DNA of 64,000 bases. It comes from Gemmatimonadota bacterium (GTDB lineage: Bacteria; Gemmatimonadota; Gemmatimonadetes; Longimicrobiales; Gaopeijiaceae). Made by a program: the position numbers and the translations under genes. The stretch spans positions 186,001 through 250,000 of the forward strand of contig JAUIEJ010000010.1 of NCBI GenBank assembly GCA_030428885.1, written 5' to 3'. Shown one piece after another: positions 40,737 through 48,925 of the stretch; within the stretch, counting starts at the first letter, position 1; each line of letters begins with the position of its first letter. The notes beneath the pieces are model-generated. The model was not told where the DNA came from, did not search any database, and saw nothing but the letters and a program-made list of their open reading frames with translations.

Positions 40737-41064
40737 CGGCCCCCTGGGCGACCTCGAACGCCTCGTCCTCCTGGCGGTGCTTCGCCGGGGAGACGACGCC
40801 TATGCCGTGACGGTCCGGGACGAAATCGAACGCCGGGCCGGGCGCGCGGTCACCCGGGGGGCGATCTACGTGACCCTGGACCGGCTGGCCCGGAAGGGCT
40901 ACCTGTCGTCCCATATGAGCGAACCGATCCAGGAACGGGGGGGTAAGGCCCGGCGGTTGTTCCGCCTGGAGCCGTCGGGCCGGACGGCCCTGCAGGAGTC
41001 CCTCGACGAAATCACCGGGATGCTGCGGGAGCTGGACACGGACCTGCGATGGGACCCCGCGTGA
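40729..41064 (+). CDS. PadR family transcriptional regulator
   Basis: 'LGDLERLVLLAVLRRGDDAYAVTVRDEIERRAGRAVTRGAIYVTLDRLARKGYL' ; GTG start overlapping the previous gene. Confidence 0.93.
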   Translation: MGSGPLGDLERLVLLAVLRRGDDAYAVTVRDEIERRAGRAVTRGAIYVTLDRLARKGYLSSHMSEPIQERGGKARRLFRLEPSGRTALQESLDEITGMLRELDTDLRWDPA

Positions 41065-41573
41065 CCCGGCTCCTCCTTCGCCTGATTCCCGAACGGGACC
41101 GGGAGGCCGTGGAGGGCGACCTCCTGGAGGCGGGGCCACCGCCCGGGGTCCGCCGCCTCGTCGCCCTGGTCGGCATCGCACTCCACGCTCAACTGGAGCC
41201 GTGGCGGGACTCCCGAACCCGCCTCGGCGCCGCGTCCCTGTGGCTCGTCGCCCTGGCGCTCCTCTGGTCGATTCCGGCGGCGGCCGGGGCGGGCACGCCG
41301 GACCCCACGGTCTATTCCGGCCTCCTCCTGGCGTTCGCCACCCTTCTGTGGGCACACGCCCACCTCGCGGCCGCCGTCGCCGCGGGACTCGTGCTGGGCC
41401 ACGGCCCGGGGGTGCCGTCCTGGGCCGACGGGACACGGGGGCACGGCGCCCTCCTCCTGGCCCTTCCGGCGGCGACCCTGGCCCCGGGCCTCCTGCACGG
41501 TCTCGTCACGGTGGCGGTGCTCTGGGGCGCCGCGTGGTTCGGGGCCCGCGCCCGGCGCCTGCCCGTCGCCTGA
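41049..41573 (+). CDS. Membrane protein with permease-prefix-like N-terminus
   Basis: 'TRLLLRLIPERDREAVEGDLLEAG' resembles the ADOP permease prefix; the rest is hydrophobic; overlaps the PadR stop. Confidence 0.6.
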   Translation: MGPRVTRLLLRLIPERDREAVEGDLLEAGPPPGVRRLVALVGIALHAQLEPWRDSRTRLGAASLWLVALALLWSIPAAAGAGTPDPTVYSGLLLAFATLLWAHAHLAAAVAAGLVLGHGPGVPSWADGTRGHGALLLALPAATLAPGLLHGLVTVAVLWGAAWFGARARRLPVA

Positions 41574-41705
41574 GGCACGGGCCTTGCAAATCGAAGGGGC
41601 TCCCACCGCAGGATTCTGCCGCATTACGTGGGACTGCACGCCGAATCGGTCACTTCGTGCAGGGTGGGCGGCAGGGAGTCCCCCGTGGCACGGACGGAGA
41701 ATCGC

Positions 41706-42299
41706 ATGGACGGCGCAAAATCGATGGCGAAGCTGGTGGTGGCGGTGGGCGTCGTGTCCATCGGAACGGCCATGGGTCCCGTGGCCTGGTTCCGCGACGC
41801 CCTGTTCCCCCAGGTCGAAGTGACCGCGGCGCCCATGCATCCGACCCCGACGGCCACCGCCGGCGGCGACTGGTTCACGTCGGCCAAGCCCTTCTGCAAC
41901 GGGGTGGAGGCTCGCACCTGGATCCGGACCCACCCGTACCCGGACGGGTGGAACGGCTCCGGACAGGGGGCGGCCTGCCTCGCCCTCGCGGGCCACGTGG
42001 ACGAGGCCCGCGCGGTCATCGACGCCCTGGAGGGCGAGGCCCGCTGGCGCGCCGCCGGGGTCGTGTTCGAAGCCGGACACCCCGCCGCGGACGCCGGCGA
42101 CGACCTGGCGGCCGGCCCCCTCATGGAGTTGGTGGTGGAGTTCTGGCCCAACCACTACATGGCCCTCTACCACGCCGGAGTCGCTCGCTACGAACGGGGC
42201 GACGCCGAGGGCGGTCGACCTCTCCTGGAGCGCTTCCTCGAAGAGTACCCCGTCGACGACGGCTTTACCGGGTACGCCCGGGCCCTCCTGGAGGGGTGA
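41706..42299 (+). CDS. Exported/anchored protein with TPR-like organisation
   Basis: N-terminal hydrophobic segment; helical repeat-like 'ALYHAGVARYERGDAEGGRPLLERFLEEYP'. Confidence 0.55.
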   Translation: MDGAKSMAKLVVAVGVVSIGTAMGPVAWFRDALFPQVEVTAAPMHPTPTATAGGDWFTSAKPFCNGVEARTWIRTHPYPDGWNGSGQGAACLALAGHVDEARAVIDALEGEARWRAAGVVFEAGHPAADAGDDLAAGPLMELVVEFWPNHYMALYHAGVARYERGDAEGGRPLLERFLEEYPVDDGFTGYARALLEG

Positions 42300-42384
42300 G
42301 GGGCTCAAGCCGCCCCTGGCGAGCCCGATACTCCACCACAGGCCGCCGAATCCCGGCGGTCGTTCCCGTTTTCACACCCCTTCG

Positions 42385-43602
42385 ATGCGCCTCCTCATCG
42401 TCGATGACGACGCAGGCCTGCTGGACAGCCTGCGGCGCTACCTGCAGCGACTCCGCCCCGAGTGGGATGCGGAGTACGCCGACGACGGGGAAGCGGCCCT
42501 CCGCCTCCTGGCTCGGGGCGACGTGGACATCCTCGTCTCCGACCTGGAGATGCCCGGGATCGACGGCGCCGAACTGCTGGCCCGCACCCGGGAGTCGCAC
42601 CCGGCTACGGTGCGCATCGCCCTCTCGGGCCAGTCGAGTCGGGACATGGTGCTCAAGGTGGTGGGCCCGGCCCACCAGTACCTGGCCAAGCCCTGTGAAC
42701 CCGCCGAACTGCTGGCGGTGGTGGAGCGGGCTTGGGCTCTGCGTCAGCGGTTGGCCTCGGAAGACCTCCGGAAGGTCGTGGGCGGGGTCGACAGTCTGCC
42801 CACCCTGCCCTCCCTCTACGCCGAGATCACCCGGGCGCTGAACGGCCCCGATTCACGGCTTGCCCGCGTGGCCGAGATCGTGGAGGGCGACCCCGCCACC
42901 TCGGCCAACGTCCTGAAGCTGGTGAACTCGGCGTGGTTCGGCATGCGCAGGGAAGTGACCAACATCGGCCACGCCCTCAACCTGCTGGGGACCGACACCA
43001 TCTCGGCCCTGGTCCTGGCCCGGGGCTTCTTCCGGCAGTTCGACCAGGATACGGTGACGGCCCTGGCCATCGAGCCCCTGTGGGAGCAGAGCCTGGTCAC
43101 GCGCACGCTCGCCGTGGAACTGGCCCGGGCCGACGGCGCCGGAGCCGGCATGGAGGAACTGGCCGGTACGGCGGGGCTCCTCCACGACATCGGTCTCCTG
43201 GTCCTGGCCTCGACCTTCCCCGGGCCGTTCTCCGAGGTGGTGCGCGACGCCGACGGGTCGGCGGTGGCGCGATCGTCGCTGGAGCGGGCCCTCATCGGTG
43301 CGTCCCACGGTGAGATCGGCGCGTACCTTCTGGGCCTCTGGGGCCTCCCGGATCCCATCGTCTCGGCCGTGGCCAACCACGACACCCCCTCGGTGGACGT
43401 GGCTGCCGGGGTCGACGCCCTCACCTACGTCCACGTGGCGGCCACCCTGGTGGATCACGCCGCGGCCCTGGTCCACACGCCGGAGTCGGTGGACACGATT
43501 CCCGTGGACCGGGACTACCTGGCCGCCGTGGGCCGTCTCGAGGCCCTCCCCCAGTGGATCGACGTCGGGATGGAACATCTGGCGCCGGAACCCATGCCCT
43601 GA
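42385..43602 (+). CDS. Response regulator-HDOD domain protein
   Basis: 'RLLIVDDDAGLLDSLRRYL...ILVSDLEMPGIDGAELL...YLAKPC' receiver; 'LPTLPSLYAEITRALN...DPATSANVLKLVNSAWFG...ISALVLARGFF' HDOD. Confidence 0.93.
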   Translation: MRLLIVDDDAGLLDSLRRYLQRLRPEWDAEYADDGEAALRLLARGDVDILVSDLEMPGIDGAELLARTRESHPATVRIALSGQSSRDMVLKVVGPAHQYLAKPCEPAELLAVVERAWALRQRLASEDLRKVVGGVDSLPTLPSLYAEITRALNGPDSRLARVAEIVEGDPATSANVLKLVNSAWFGMRREVTNIGHALNLLGTDTISALVLARGFFRQFDQDTVTALAIEPLWEQSLVTRTLAVELARADGAGAGMEELAGTAGLLHDIGLLVLASTFPGPFSEVVRDADGSAVARSSLERALIGASHGEIGAYLLGLWGLPDPIVSAVANHDTPSVDVAAGVDALTYVHVAATLVDHAAALVHTPESVDTIPVDRDYLAAVGRLEALPQWIDVGMEHLAPEPMP

Positions 43603-43749
43603 ACCGCCACAAGCGGCCCCACACCTCTTCCGCCGTTTTCGTTACAAAAGTTTTCCTGGCGTTTCCGACGTGCACCCCTGATTCTACGCGTCCGTTTCAC
43701 GCGCGGATCGAGGCAGCTTCAACGCCTCGACGACAACGGAGCAGTACGG

Positions 43750-44205
43750 ATGCACAGTCATTCTGGACGGAACCCGAGCCAAGACGGCCTCGTTTCGCCG
43801 GACTCCCTCGCCCGACGCCGGGCCCACCTGGCGGCGTTGAGGGAGCAGCTCGCCGACGCCCGGGTTCGGCACCTCGAGGTGGGCGTGTTCGCCTTCCGCC
43901 CCCTGGCCATGGCCATGGGCGTGGCCCTCATCGTCACCCTGGGCGTCCGCGGCTTCGGAGCCGAGAGCGTGGCCTGGGTCCTGGGCGGCGGCTCGTTCGG
44001 CGCCTTCCTCGTGTGGGCCGGCCTGGCCGTCCTGGTCGTACGATTCCGGCGGCTCGGCATCGAGGCCGAGGTGGCCGAACTGGAGCGGGACATCGAGGTA
44101 GCCCGGGCGGACCTGGACCGGTCCACCGTCGTCCAGAGCCCCATGGCCGCCGACGCCCCCCGGTGGCCCCATCGCTCCACGGACTTCCGCGCGGCGCTCC
44201 ACTGA
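43750..44205 (+). CDS. Small membrane protein with coiled-coil ends
   Basis: Two hydrophobic segments flanked by charged helical regions. Confidence 0.6.
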   Translation: MHSHSGRNPSQDGLVSPDSLARRRAHLAALREQLADARVRHLEVGVFAFRPLAMAMGVALIVTLGVRGFGAESVAWVLGGGSFGAFLVWAGLAVLVVRFRRLGIEAEVAELERDIEVARADLDRSTVVQSPMAADAPRWPHRSTDFRAALH

Positions 44206-44330
44206 GCACCCCCTGAGCGGTCGGGAACGCCACTCGGCGACCTCCCCAGTGCTTCAACTCCGGCACCCACCTGCCGAAACTCGCCCCTACCTCGTCTGCA
44301 CCATACGCCGCGGGAAGGGGGAGACACTGC

Positions 44331-45548
44331 ATGATCCGGGTCCTGTTCGTCGTCGATGACGCCGATCCGCTGAACGGCACTCGACAGACCCTCGGCGAGG
44401 TTCGCCCCGAGTGGACGGTTCACCTCGCCGCCGACGCGCGGGCCGCGCTGGGCCGGCTCGACGCCGCCCTGTACGACGTGGTGGTCTGCGACATGAGCCT
44501 GACCGGCATGGGGGGCTCGGCGCTCCTCGGCCGCATCAAGGATCAGCACCCCGCCACGGTACGCGTCGCCCTCTCGGGCCGGGCCGGGCCCGAGGAGTTC
44601 CTCAAGGTCGTGGGCCCGGCGCACCAGTATCTCGCCAAACCGTGTGACACCGGCGACCTCATCACCACCATCGAGCGGTCGGTGGCCCTTCGGCGAACCC
44701 TGGCCAACGACCAACTCCTGCAGGTCGTCTCCCGGATCGAGTCTCTGCCGACCCTTCCCCAACTGTACGCCGAGATGCAGAAGGCCCTGAACGGGCCCGA
44801 CTCCAGCCTCTCCCGTGTGGCCGCGATCCTCGAGCAGGATCCGGCCATGTCGACGAACGTCCTGAAGCTGGTCAACTCGGCCTTCTTCGGCCAACGACGA
44901 CAGGTTCGGGACATCGGCCACGCCCTCAACCTCCTGGGCACCGACCACATCGCGGCGTTGGTCCTGGCCCGGGGGTTCTTCCGCCAGTTCGACTCCTACT
45001 CGGCCCGAGCACTCGAGGTCTCGCACATCTGGGAACGGAGCTTGATGGCGGGCCAGATCGCCGCGACGCTCGCGCGCGCCGACGGTGCCGGTCGCTCCAT
45101 GGAAGAGCATGCGGCCACCGCCGGATTGCTCCACGACGTGGGGATTCTCGTCCTGGCCACGACCTTTCCCCGGTATGTCGAGCTGGCCCCCAGACTGGCC
45201 GCCACCGACGCCCGGCGCTCGGAGCTCGAGACGGAGCACATCGGGGCGTCCCACGCCGAGGTCGGGGCCTATCTCCTGGGGATCTGGGGGCTACCGGACA
45301 CCATCGTCTCGGCCGTGGCGTACCACGAATCCCCCGCCCTCGAGACCCACTCGACGCTCGGGGTCCTGACCTACGTCCACGTCGCTTCGGTCATCACGGA
45401 GTTCGGCTTCCAGTTGAGCCCGGAGAGCCCGGAGTGGGACATGCTCCCCTTCGACTACGAGTACCTCGCCTCCGTGAACCGCCTGGGCGAGCTCTCGACC
45501 TGGTTGGACGCCGTTCGAACCCGAATGCAGGAGACCCAGCCCTCGTGA
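44331..45548 (+). CDS. Response regulator-HDOD domain protein (paralogue of 42385..43602)
   Basis: Same length (405 aa) and colinear domain order; 'DVVVCDMSLTGMGG', 'YLAKPC', 'DPAMSTNVLKLVNSAFFGQRRQV'. Confidence 0.92.
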   Translation: MIRVLFVVDDADPLNGTRQTLGEVRPEWTVHLAADARAALGRLDAALYDVVVCDMSLTGMGGSALLGRIKDQHPATVRVALSGRAGPEEFLKVVGPAHQYLAKPCDTGDLITTIERSVALRRTLANDQLLQVVSRIESLPTLPQLYAEMQKALNGPDSSLSRVAAILEQDPAMSTNVLKLVNSAFFGQRRQVRDIGHALNLLGTDHIAALVLARGFFRQFDSYSARALEVSHIWERSLMAGQIAATLARADGAGRSMEEHAATAGLLHDVGILVLATTFPRYVELAPRLAATDARRSELETEHIGASHAEVGAYLLGIWGLPDTIVSAVAYHESPALETHSTLGVLTYVHVASVITEFGFQLSPESPEWDMLPFDYEYLASVNRLGELSTWLDAVRTRMQETQPS

Positions 45549-45559
45549 CCGCGTTCCAA

Positions 45560-45606
45560 TGAGCCGGCTGGGGATCGAACCCAGGACCTACGGATTAAAA
45601 GTCCGT
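45560..45606 (-). pseudogene. 3' part of the interrupted host tRNA-Lys(UUU)
   Basis: Minus strand ACGGACTTTTAATCCGTAGGTCCTGGGTTCGATCCCCAGCCGGCTCA: anticodon arm to discriminator; the 5' part is missing here and lies at 53669-53707. Confidence 0.85.
45594..45606. repeat. att core, left
   Basis: ATTAAAAGTCCGT, identical to 53669-53681; flanking bases diverge on both sides. Confidence 0.85.
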
Positions 45607-45663
45607 GACCCCGCGCCCGGATCTCCTGGCCTGCTGCGGCGTTTCGAGGTCCCGCCCCGGAAA

Positions 45664-45687
45664 CGGTGGGTGAAACAGTGGGGCGGG
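45664..45687. repeat. Element-end repeat, left copy (candidate integrase arm site)
   Basis: CGGTGGGTGAAACAGTGGGGCGGG, 21/24 identical to 53554-53577. Confidence 0.6.
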
Positions 45688-45702
45688 ACTCCGAAACGCG
45701 AG

Positions 45703-45775
45703 TGAGCCGGCTGGGGATCGAACCCAGGACCTGCTGATTAAAAGTCAGCTGCTCTGCCAGCTGAGCTACCGGCTC
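45703..45775 (-). tRNA. tRNA-Lys(UUU), intact, carried inside the element
   Basis: Minus strand GAGCCGGTAGCTCAGCTGGCAGAGCAGCTGACTTTTAATCAGCAGGTCCTGGGTTCGATCCCCAGCCGGCTCA; full cloverleaf, anticodon TTT. Confidence 0.95.
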
Positions 45776-45787
45776 GGGCCTCATAAC

Positions 45788-46858
45788 CTAGGCCCCCTGC
45801 TTGCGATTGAGTAGTACGTCGCCAACCACCCGCGCGGCGTCGCCTCGATCCCTCTGCTTCGTGTACCGGCGCGTCATGGCCGGGGTCACGTGGCGGAGGG
45901 AGGCTTGGATCTTCGATTCGGGCACGTTCGCATCGGCCAGCATCTGCCCGTGAAGGTGCCGGAGATCGTGGAGCCGAAGGTCCGGCTTCCCGATCCGCTC
46001 GGCGGCTTCCTTGAAGTGGAGCCGGAGCGCCTTGTACCGGAACGGCGACGGGACCGCCGCCAGCACCCACGGCCACAACTCCTCATCCACGTAGATGAGG
46101 GCCGCGCTCCCAGCCGTCTTCGTGCCGGGCACCTTCACCTGGCGTGTCAGCGGGAGAAGGTGGTGCTCCTCCAGGGCGAGGTATTCCCCCACTCGGAGGC
46201 CCGTCGTGGCGAGGAAGACGATGGCGCCCCGGATCGGTTCGGCGGCCGTATCGACGAGCCGCCACAACTCGGCCGGGGTGAGGTCCGGCACGCGGGCCGG
46301 AACCTCTTGATCCCGCTTCAACCGCTTCATGACGTCGCGGCGAAAGGGGTGCAGCTTGTCCTCCTCGAGGATCATCGTGAGGAAGCGGCTGACGGCGGCC
46401 CGGAGGCGGTTCCAGTCGGACCCGCTGTTGGGCCAGCGGTCGCGGAGGCCGATCCAGTCCACGTCCCGCAGGTCGGAGACCTCCGCGCCTTCCTTGAGGA
46501 CCCCGGCGCGGCGGAGCGCCTTGAAGGACGTCTCGTAGCGCTTGCGCGTGGATTCGGCCTTCGCACTCCTGGGCACCCACTCCGCCACGGAGTCCCATAG
46601 GGGCCGGCTGAGCTCGATGCTAGCGGGAAGATGCGTGAGCTTCTTGGCGCGGAACGCCGAGTAAGCTTCGAGGGGCGAGACCCGGCCGTCCTTGATCGCT
46701 TTCAGGATCTCAAGCTTCCCGTCTTCGTAGAGCCGGGTGAGGAGGTCGTTGATCTCGCGGTGGACCTTTCTCTTACTCGTCCCGCTGGCACGGACGATCC
46801 GACCGACTCCCGCGAACTTCCGATCCAGCTTGAGTGACCTGCTTCGCTTGCCGCTCAT
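45788..46858 (-). CDS. int: Tyrosine recombinase/integrase
   Basis: 'TTGLRVGEYLALE' (Arg), 'LRLHDLRHLHGQMLADANVPESKIQASLRHVTPAMTRRYTK' (HxxR...Y); adjacent to the att site. Confidence 0.93.
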   Translation of the reverse strand: MSGKRSRSLKLDRKFAGVGRIVRASGTSKRKVHREINDLLTRLYEDGKLEILKAIKDGRVSPLEAYSAFRAKKLTHLPASIELSRPLWDSVAEWVPRSAKAESTRKRYETSFKALRRAGVLKEGAEVSDLRDVDWIGLRDRWPNSGSDWNRLRAAVSRFLTMILEEDKLHPFRRDVMKRLKRDQEVPARVPDLTPAELWRLVDTAAEPIRGAIVFLATTGLRVGEYLALEEHHLLPLTRQVKVPGTKTAGSAALIYVDEELWPWVLAAVPSPFRYKALRLHFKEAAERIGKPDLRLHDLRHLHGQMLADANVPESKIQASLRHVTPAMTRRYTKQRDRGDAARVVGDVLLNRKQGA

Positions 46859-47070
46859 GGGGTCTCCCCTCCCTGATGGAAGAGGAAGTCCTCGACAGCC
46901 TCGCGACCGAAATAGCAGCGGCGACCGATCTTGATCGCGTGCGGGACGTTCTCCCGGATCCACCGCGCCGTCGGTCGGCATTCCTCGGGGAAGTACTCGT
47001 CGAGAACCTCATGCTCAGTGATGAGGCGCCCCGGAGACTTGGCCGGGACGGCACTTGGCACTACACTCAT
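46855..47070 (-). CDS. Excisionase-like small DNA-binding protein
   Basis: 71 aa, 'ITEHEVLDEYFPEECRPTARWIRENVPHAIKIGRRCYFGREAVEDFLFHQ' wHTH pattern; 4-bp overlap with int. Confidence 0.75.
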   Translation of the reverse strand: MSVVPSAVPAKSPGRLITEHEVLDEYFPEECRPTARWIRENVPHAIKIGRRCYFGREAVEDFLFHQGGETP

Positions 47071-47136
47071 AGCATCCTCCTTGGTAAGGGGATTGGAGGG
47101 GATGCCCGGATGCCGTGCAAAGCTCAGGCTCCCCGA

Positions 47137-47177
47137 AGCGGTCCCGGCCCGATGTGGCCGGGGCCGCTTTTTCCTTT
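47137..47177 (+). terminator. Intrinsic terminator-like hairpin on the + strand
   Basis: AGCGGTCCCGGCC-cgatgt-GGCCGGGGCCGCT followed by TTTTCCTTT; the U-tract follows on + only. Confidence 0.5.
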
Positions 47178-47194
47178 AGGGCGGAAGGCGCCCG

Positions 47195-47581
47195 CTAGTA
47201 TTCGTCGTCGTCATCCCACTCGTCGCCTTCGTCATCGTCGTCGGAATCGTCGTCGTCGAAATCGTCCTCCGCCTCCTCCTCGAAGTCGTCGTCGTCGAGG
47301 TCGTCCTCGTACTGCTCCCTCAACACCTCACGTACCTCCGCGATGGGTATCATGAGGGGCGAGGATCCTCGGACGGTCTCGAGATCCCCGTCATCGATCC
47401 AGTTGTAGATCGACCGGGTGGAGACATCCAGAATTCGCGCGGCCTCTGCTACGGTGACGTCGTGTTCCTCGTCGTAGACCTCAATCACGCGACGGTTCGG
47501 CCTCCTGGTGTCTTGGTACTCCACCTGGAATTGGCCCGTCGGCGGATTGGGCTGAAGTCGAATCCTTCGCAAAGCTGCCAT
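47195..47581 (-). CDS. HTH (MerR/HTH_17-like) protein with hyperacidic C-terminal tail
   Basis: 'VTVAEAARILDVSTRSIYNWIDDGDLETVRG' HTH; tail 'DDLDDDDFEEEAEDDFDDDDSDDDDEGDEWDDDDEY'. Confidence 0.8.
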   Translation of the reverse strand: MAALRRIRLQPNPPTGQFQVEYQDTRRPNRRVIEVYDEEHDVTVAEAARILDVSTRSIYNWIDDGDLETVRGSSPLMIPIAEVREVLREQYEDDLDDDDFEEEAEDDFDDDDSDDDDEGDEWDDDDEY

Positions 47582-47627
47582 GCGCTACTTTACGTAAAGC
47601 CGTAAACCTTCGCAACCCCACCAACCG

Positions 47628-48881
47628 TCAGCCGCCCGGGCTTCCGTCCAGTTCCCGGATTCGGGCCTCGAGCCAACGACCGAACACAACGGGGCGCCAT
47701 TCCTTAGCCATCCGCTCCGCGAGGTGCTGGGTCAGAACGACCCCCGTACCCACACCTGACCCCACCAATGGGTCGGCAATCAGTCCCGATCCGAGCACCC
47801 CGGTGCCCACCAACCCAAATAGCTGAAGAGCCCTCTTCCCTGAACGGGCGAACCCCGAGGCCCTTGCCACTTCATGGTGGTATGCGATCAGGGCATCCCG
47901 GTCCCGCTCGGCTTCACCTTGCAGCCAGTGCCGGAAGCGCTTCGCCCTTCTCCTTAGTTCGAGGTAGCGCTCCAGGCTCAACCGGTCCTCGTTGACCATC
48001 GTCCGCACATCCGGAAACTGGACCTCCGCCTTGAGATTCTGGATGATCTCTTGCGGCCGGCCGATGCGGCTGGAAGCCTCATAGAGCTTATCGCCAACGA
48101 GTCGACTCATGGGACTCGCCAAGAAAAGGTCTGACTGGATCAACGAAGCTGACCTCAGGAGGCGATTCGCCACTGATCCGGCTGTTATCGGCGAGCCCGG
48201 ATGGAACCGCAGTCGACTGCCAGCGATCCGCTCGATCTCTCCGAAATCAATGCCCCAGGAGATCGTGTGGCCTTCGACCGACGGGGCCACAGCCGCCCGG
48301 ATCACCGGAGGGGTTCCAAGGCCTCGGAGTCGGAACAGATCATCAACGAGGGCCTGAATAATCAGGGAGTTGCGATCCGGATCCTCATGGTCTCGCCGTG
48401 CCTCCTCAACGGCGGGGCCAAAATCCTCTGCCTTGGCCTCGATCACCTGTTCCGCGATCGCGTGCCGCAGTTGTCTCTGCTTGCGCACCCCAGGTATCAC
48501 CGGCTTGAGTGCTTGGTGGGACAAGAACCGATCAGGGAAGCTGTTGGCCTCCGCCTGCTTCTCGTCCTGAAAGTTCAAGATGAGGTAGGTGCCATCCTTC
48601 CTGACCGCCGGGCTTAGAAACCCGTACTCGTAGACCGAGAGACTCCCATCTCTGAACAACCGGAGCAGATCTTCCCAGAGTCCGCGCTCGATAAACCAAC
48701 CAAGCACTGCACGGAATTGCTCGAGATTCGAGACAGCGAAGGCGGCATGATCGTAGTAGAGCAGAGCCTCCATCAGGAGCCCCATGTCGACCCTCTTCCC
48801 CATGTCGGCTACGTCGATCGAGCTGTAGGTCCATGCCTCGATCGGAACCAGAGTCGTCCGGTGATCAGTCATTGAATTCAC
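47628..48881 (-). CDS. Hypothetical protein, cargo; C-terminal Gly-rich hydrophobic segment
   Basis: 417 aa ORF, co-directional with the cargo set; 'LQLFGLVGTGVLGSGLIADPLVGSGVGTGVVL' hydrophobic stretch. Confidence 0.7.
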   Translation of the reverse strand: MNSMTDHRTTLVPIEAWTYSSIDVADMGKRVDMGLLMEALLYYDHAAFAVSNLEQFRAVLGWFIERGLWEDLLRLFRDGSLSVYEYGFLSPAVRKDGTYLILNFQDEKQAEANSFPDRFLSHQALKPVIPGVRKQRQLRHAIAEQVIEAKAEDFGPAVEEARRDHEDPDRNSLIIQALVDDLFRLRGLGTPPVIRAAVAPSVEGHTISWGIDFGEIERIAGSRLRFHPGSPITAGSVANRLLRSASLIQSDLFLASPMSRLVGDKLYEASSRIGRPQEIIQNLKAEVQFPDVRTMVNEDRLSLERYLELRRRAKRFRHWLQGEAERDRDALIAYHHEVARASGFARSGKRALQLFGLVGTGVLGSGLIADPLVGSGVGTGVVLTQHLAERMAKEWRPVVFGRWLEARIRELDGSPGG

Positions 48882-48925
48882 CCGAGGCTGTGGGCCGCCG
48901 CTCGGTTTTCGTGAGGTGCCATCAG

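Noticed and set aside
43709-43729. Small hairpin CGAGGC...GCCTCG upstream of 43750
   Set aside because: Only 6-bp arms, expected by chance in GC-rich DNA; no T-tract or repetition.
45455-45784. ORF 'MRPEPVAQLAEQLTFNQQVLGSIPSRLTRV...' and the similar 53561..53893 'EPVAQLAEQRTFNSNG'
   Set aside because: This is the well-known false translation of tRNA sequence; these regions are the tRNA-Lys gene and its fragments.
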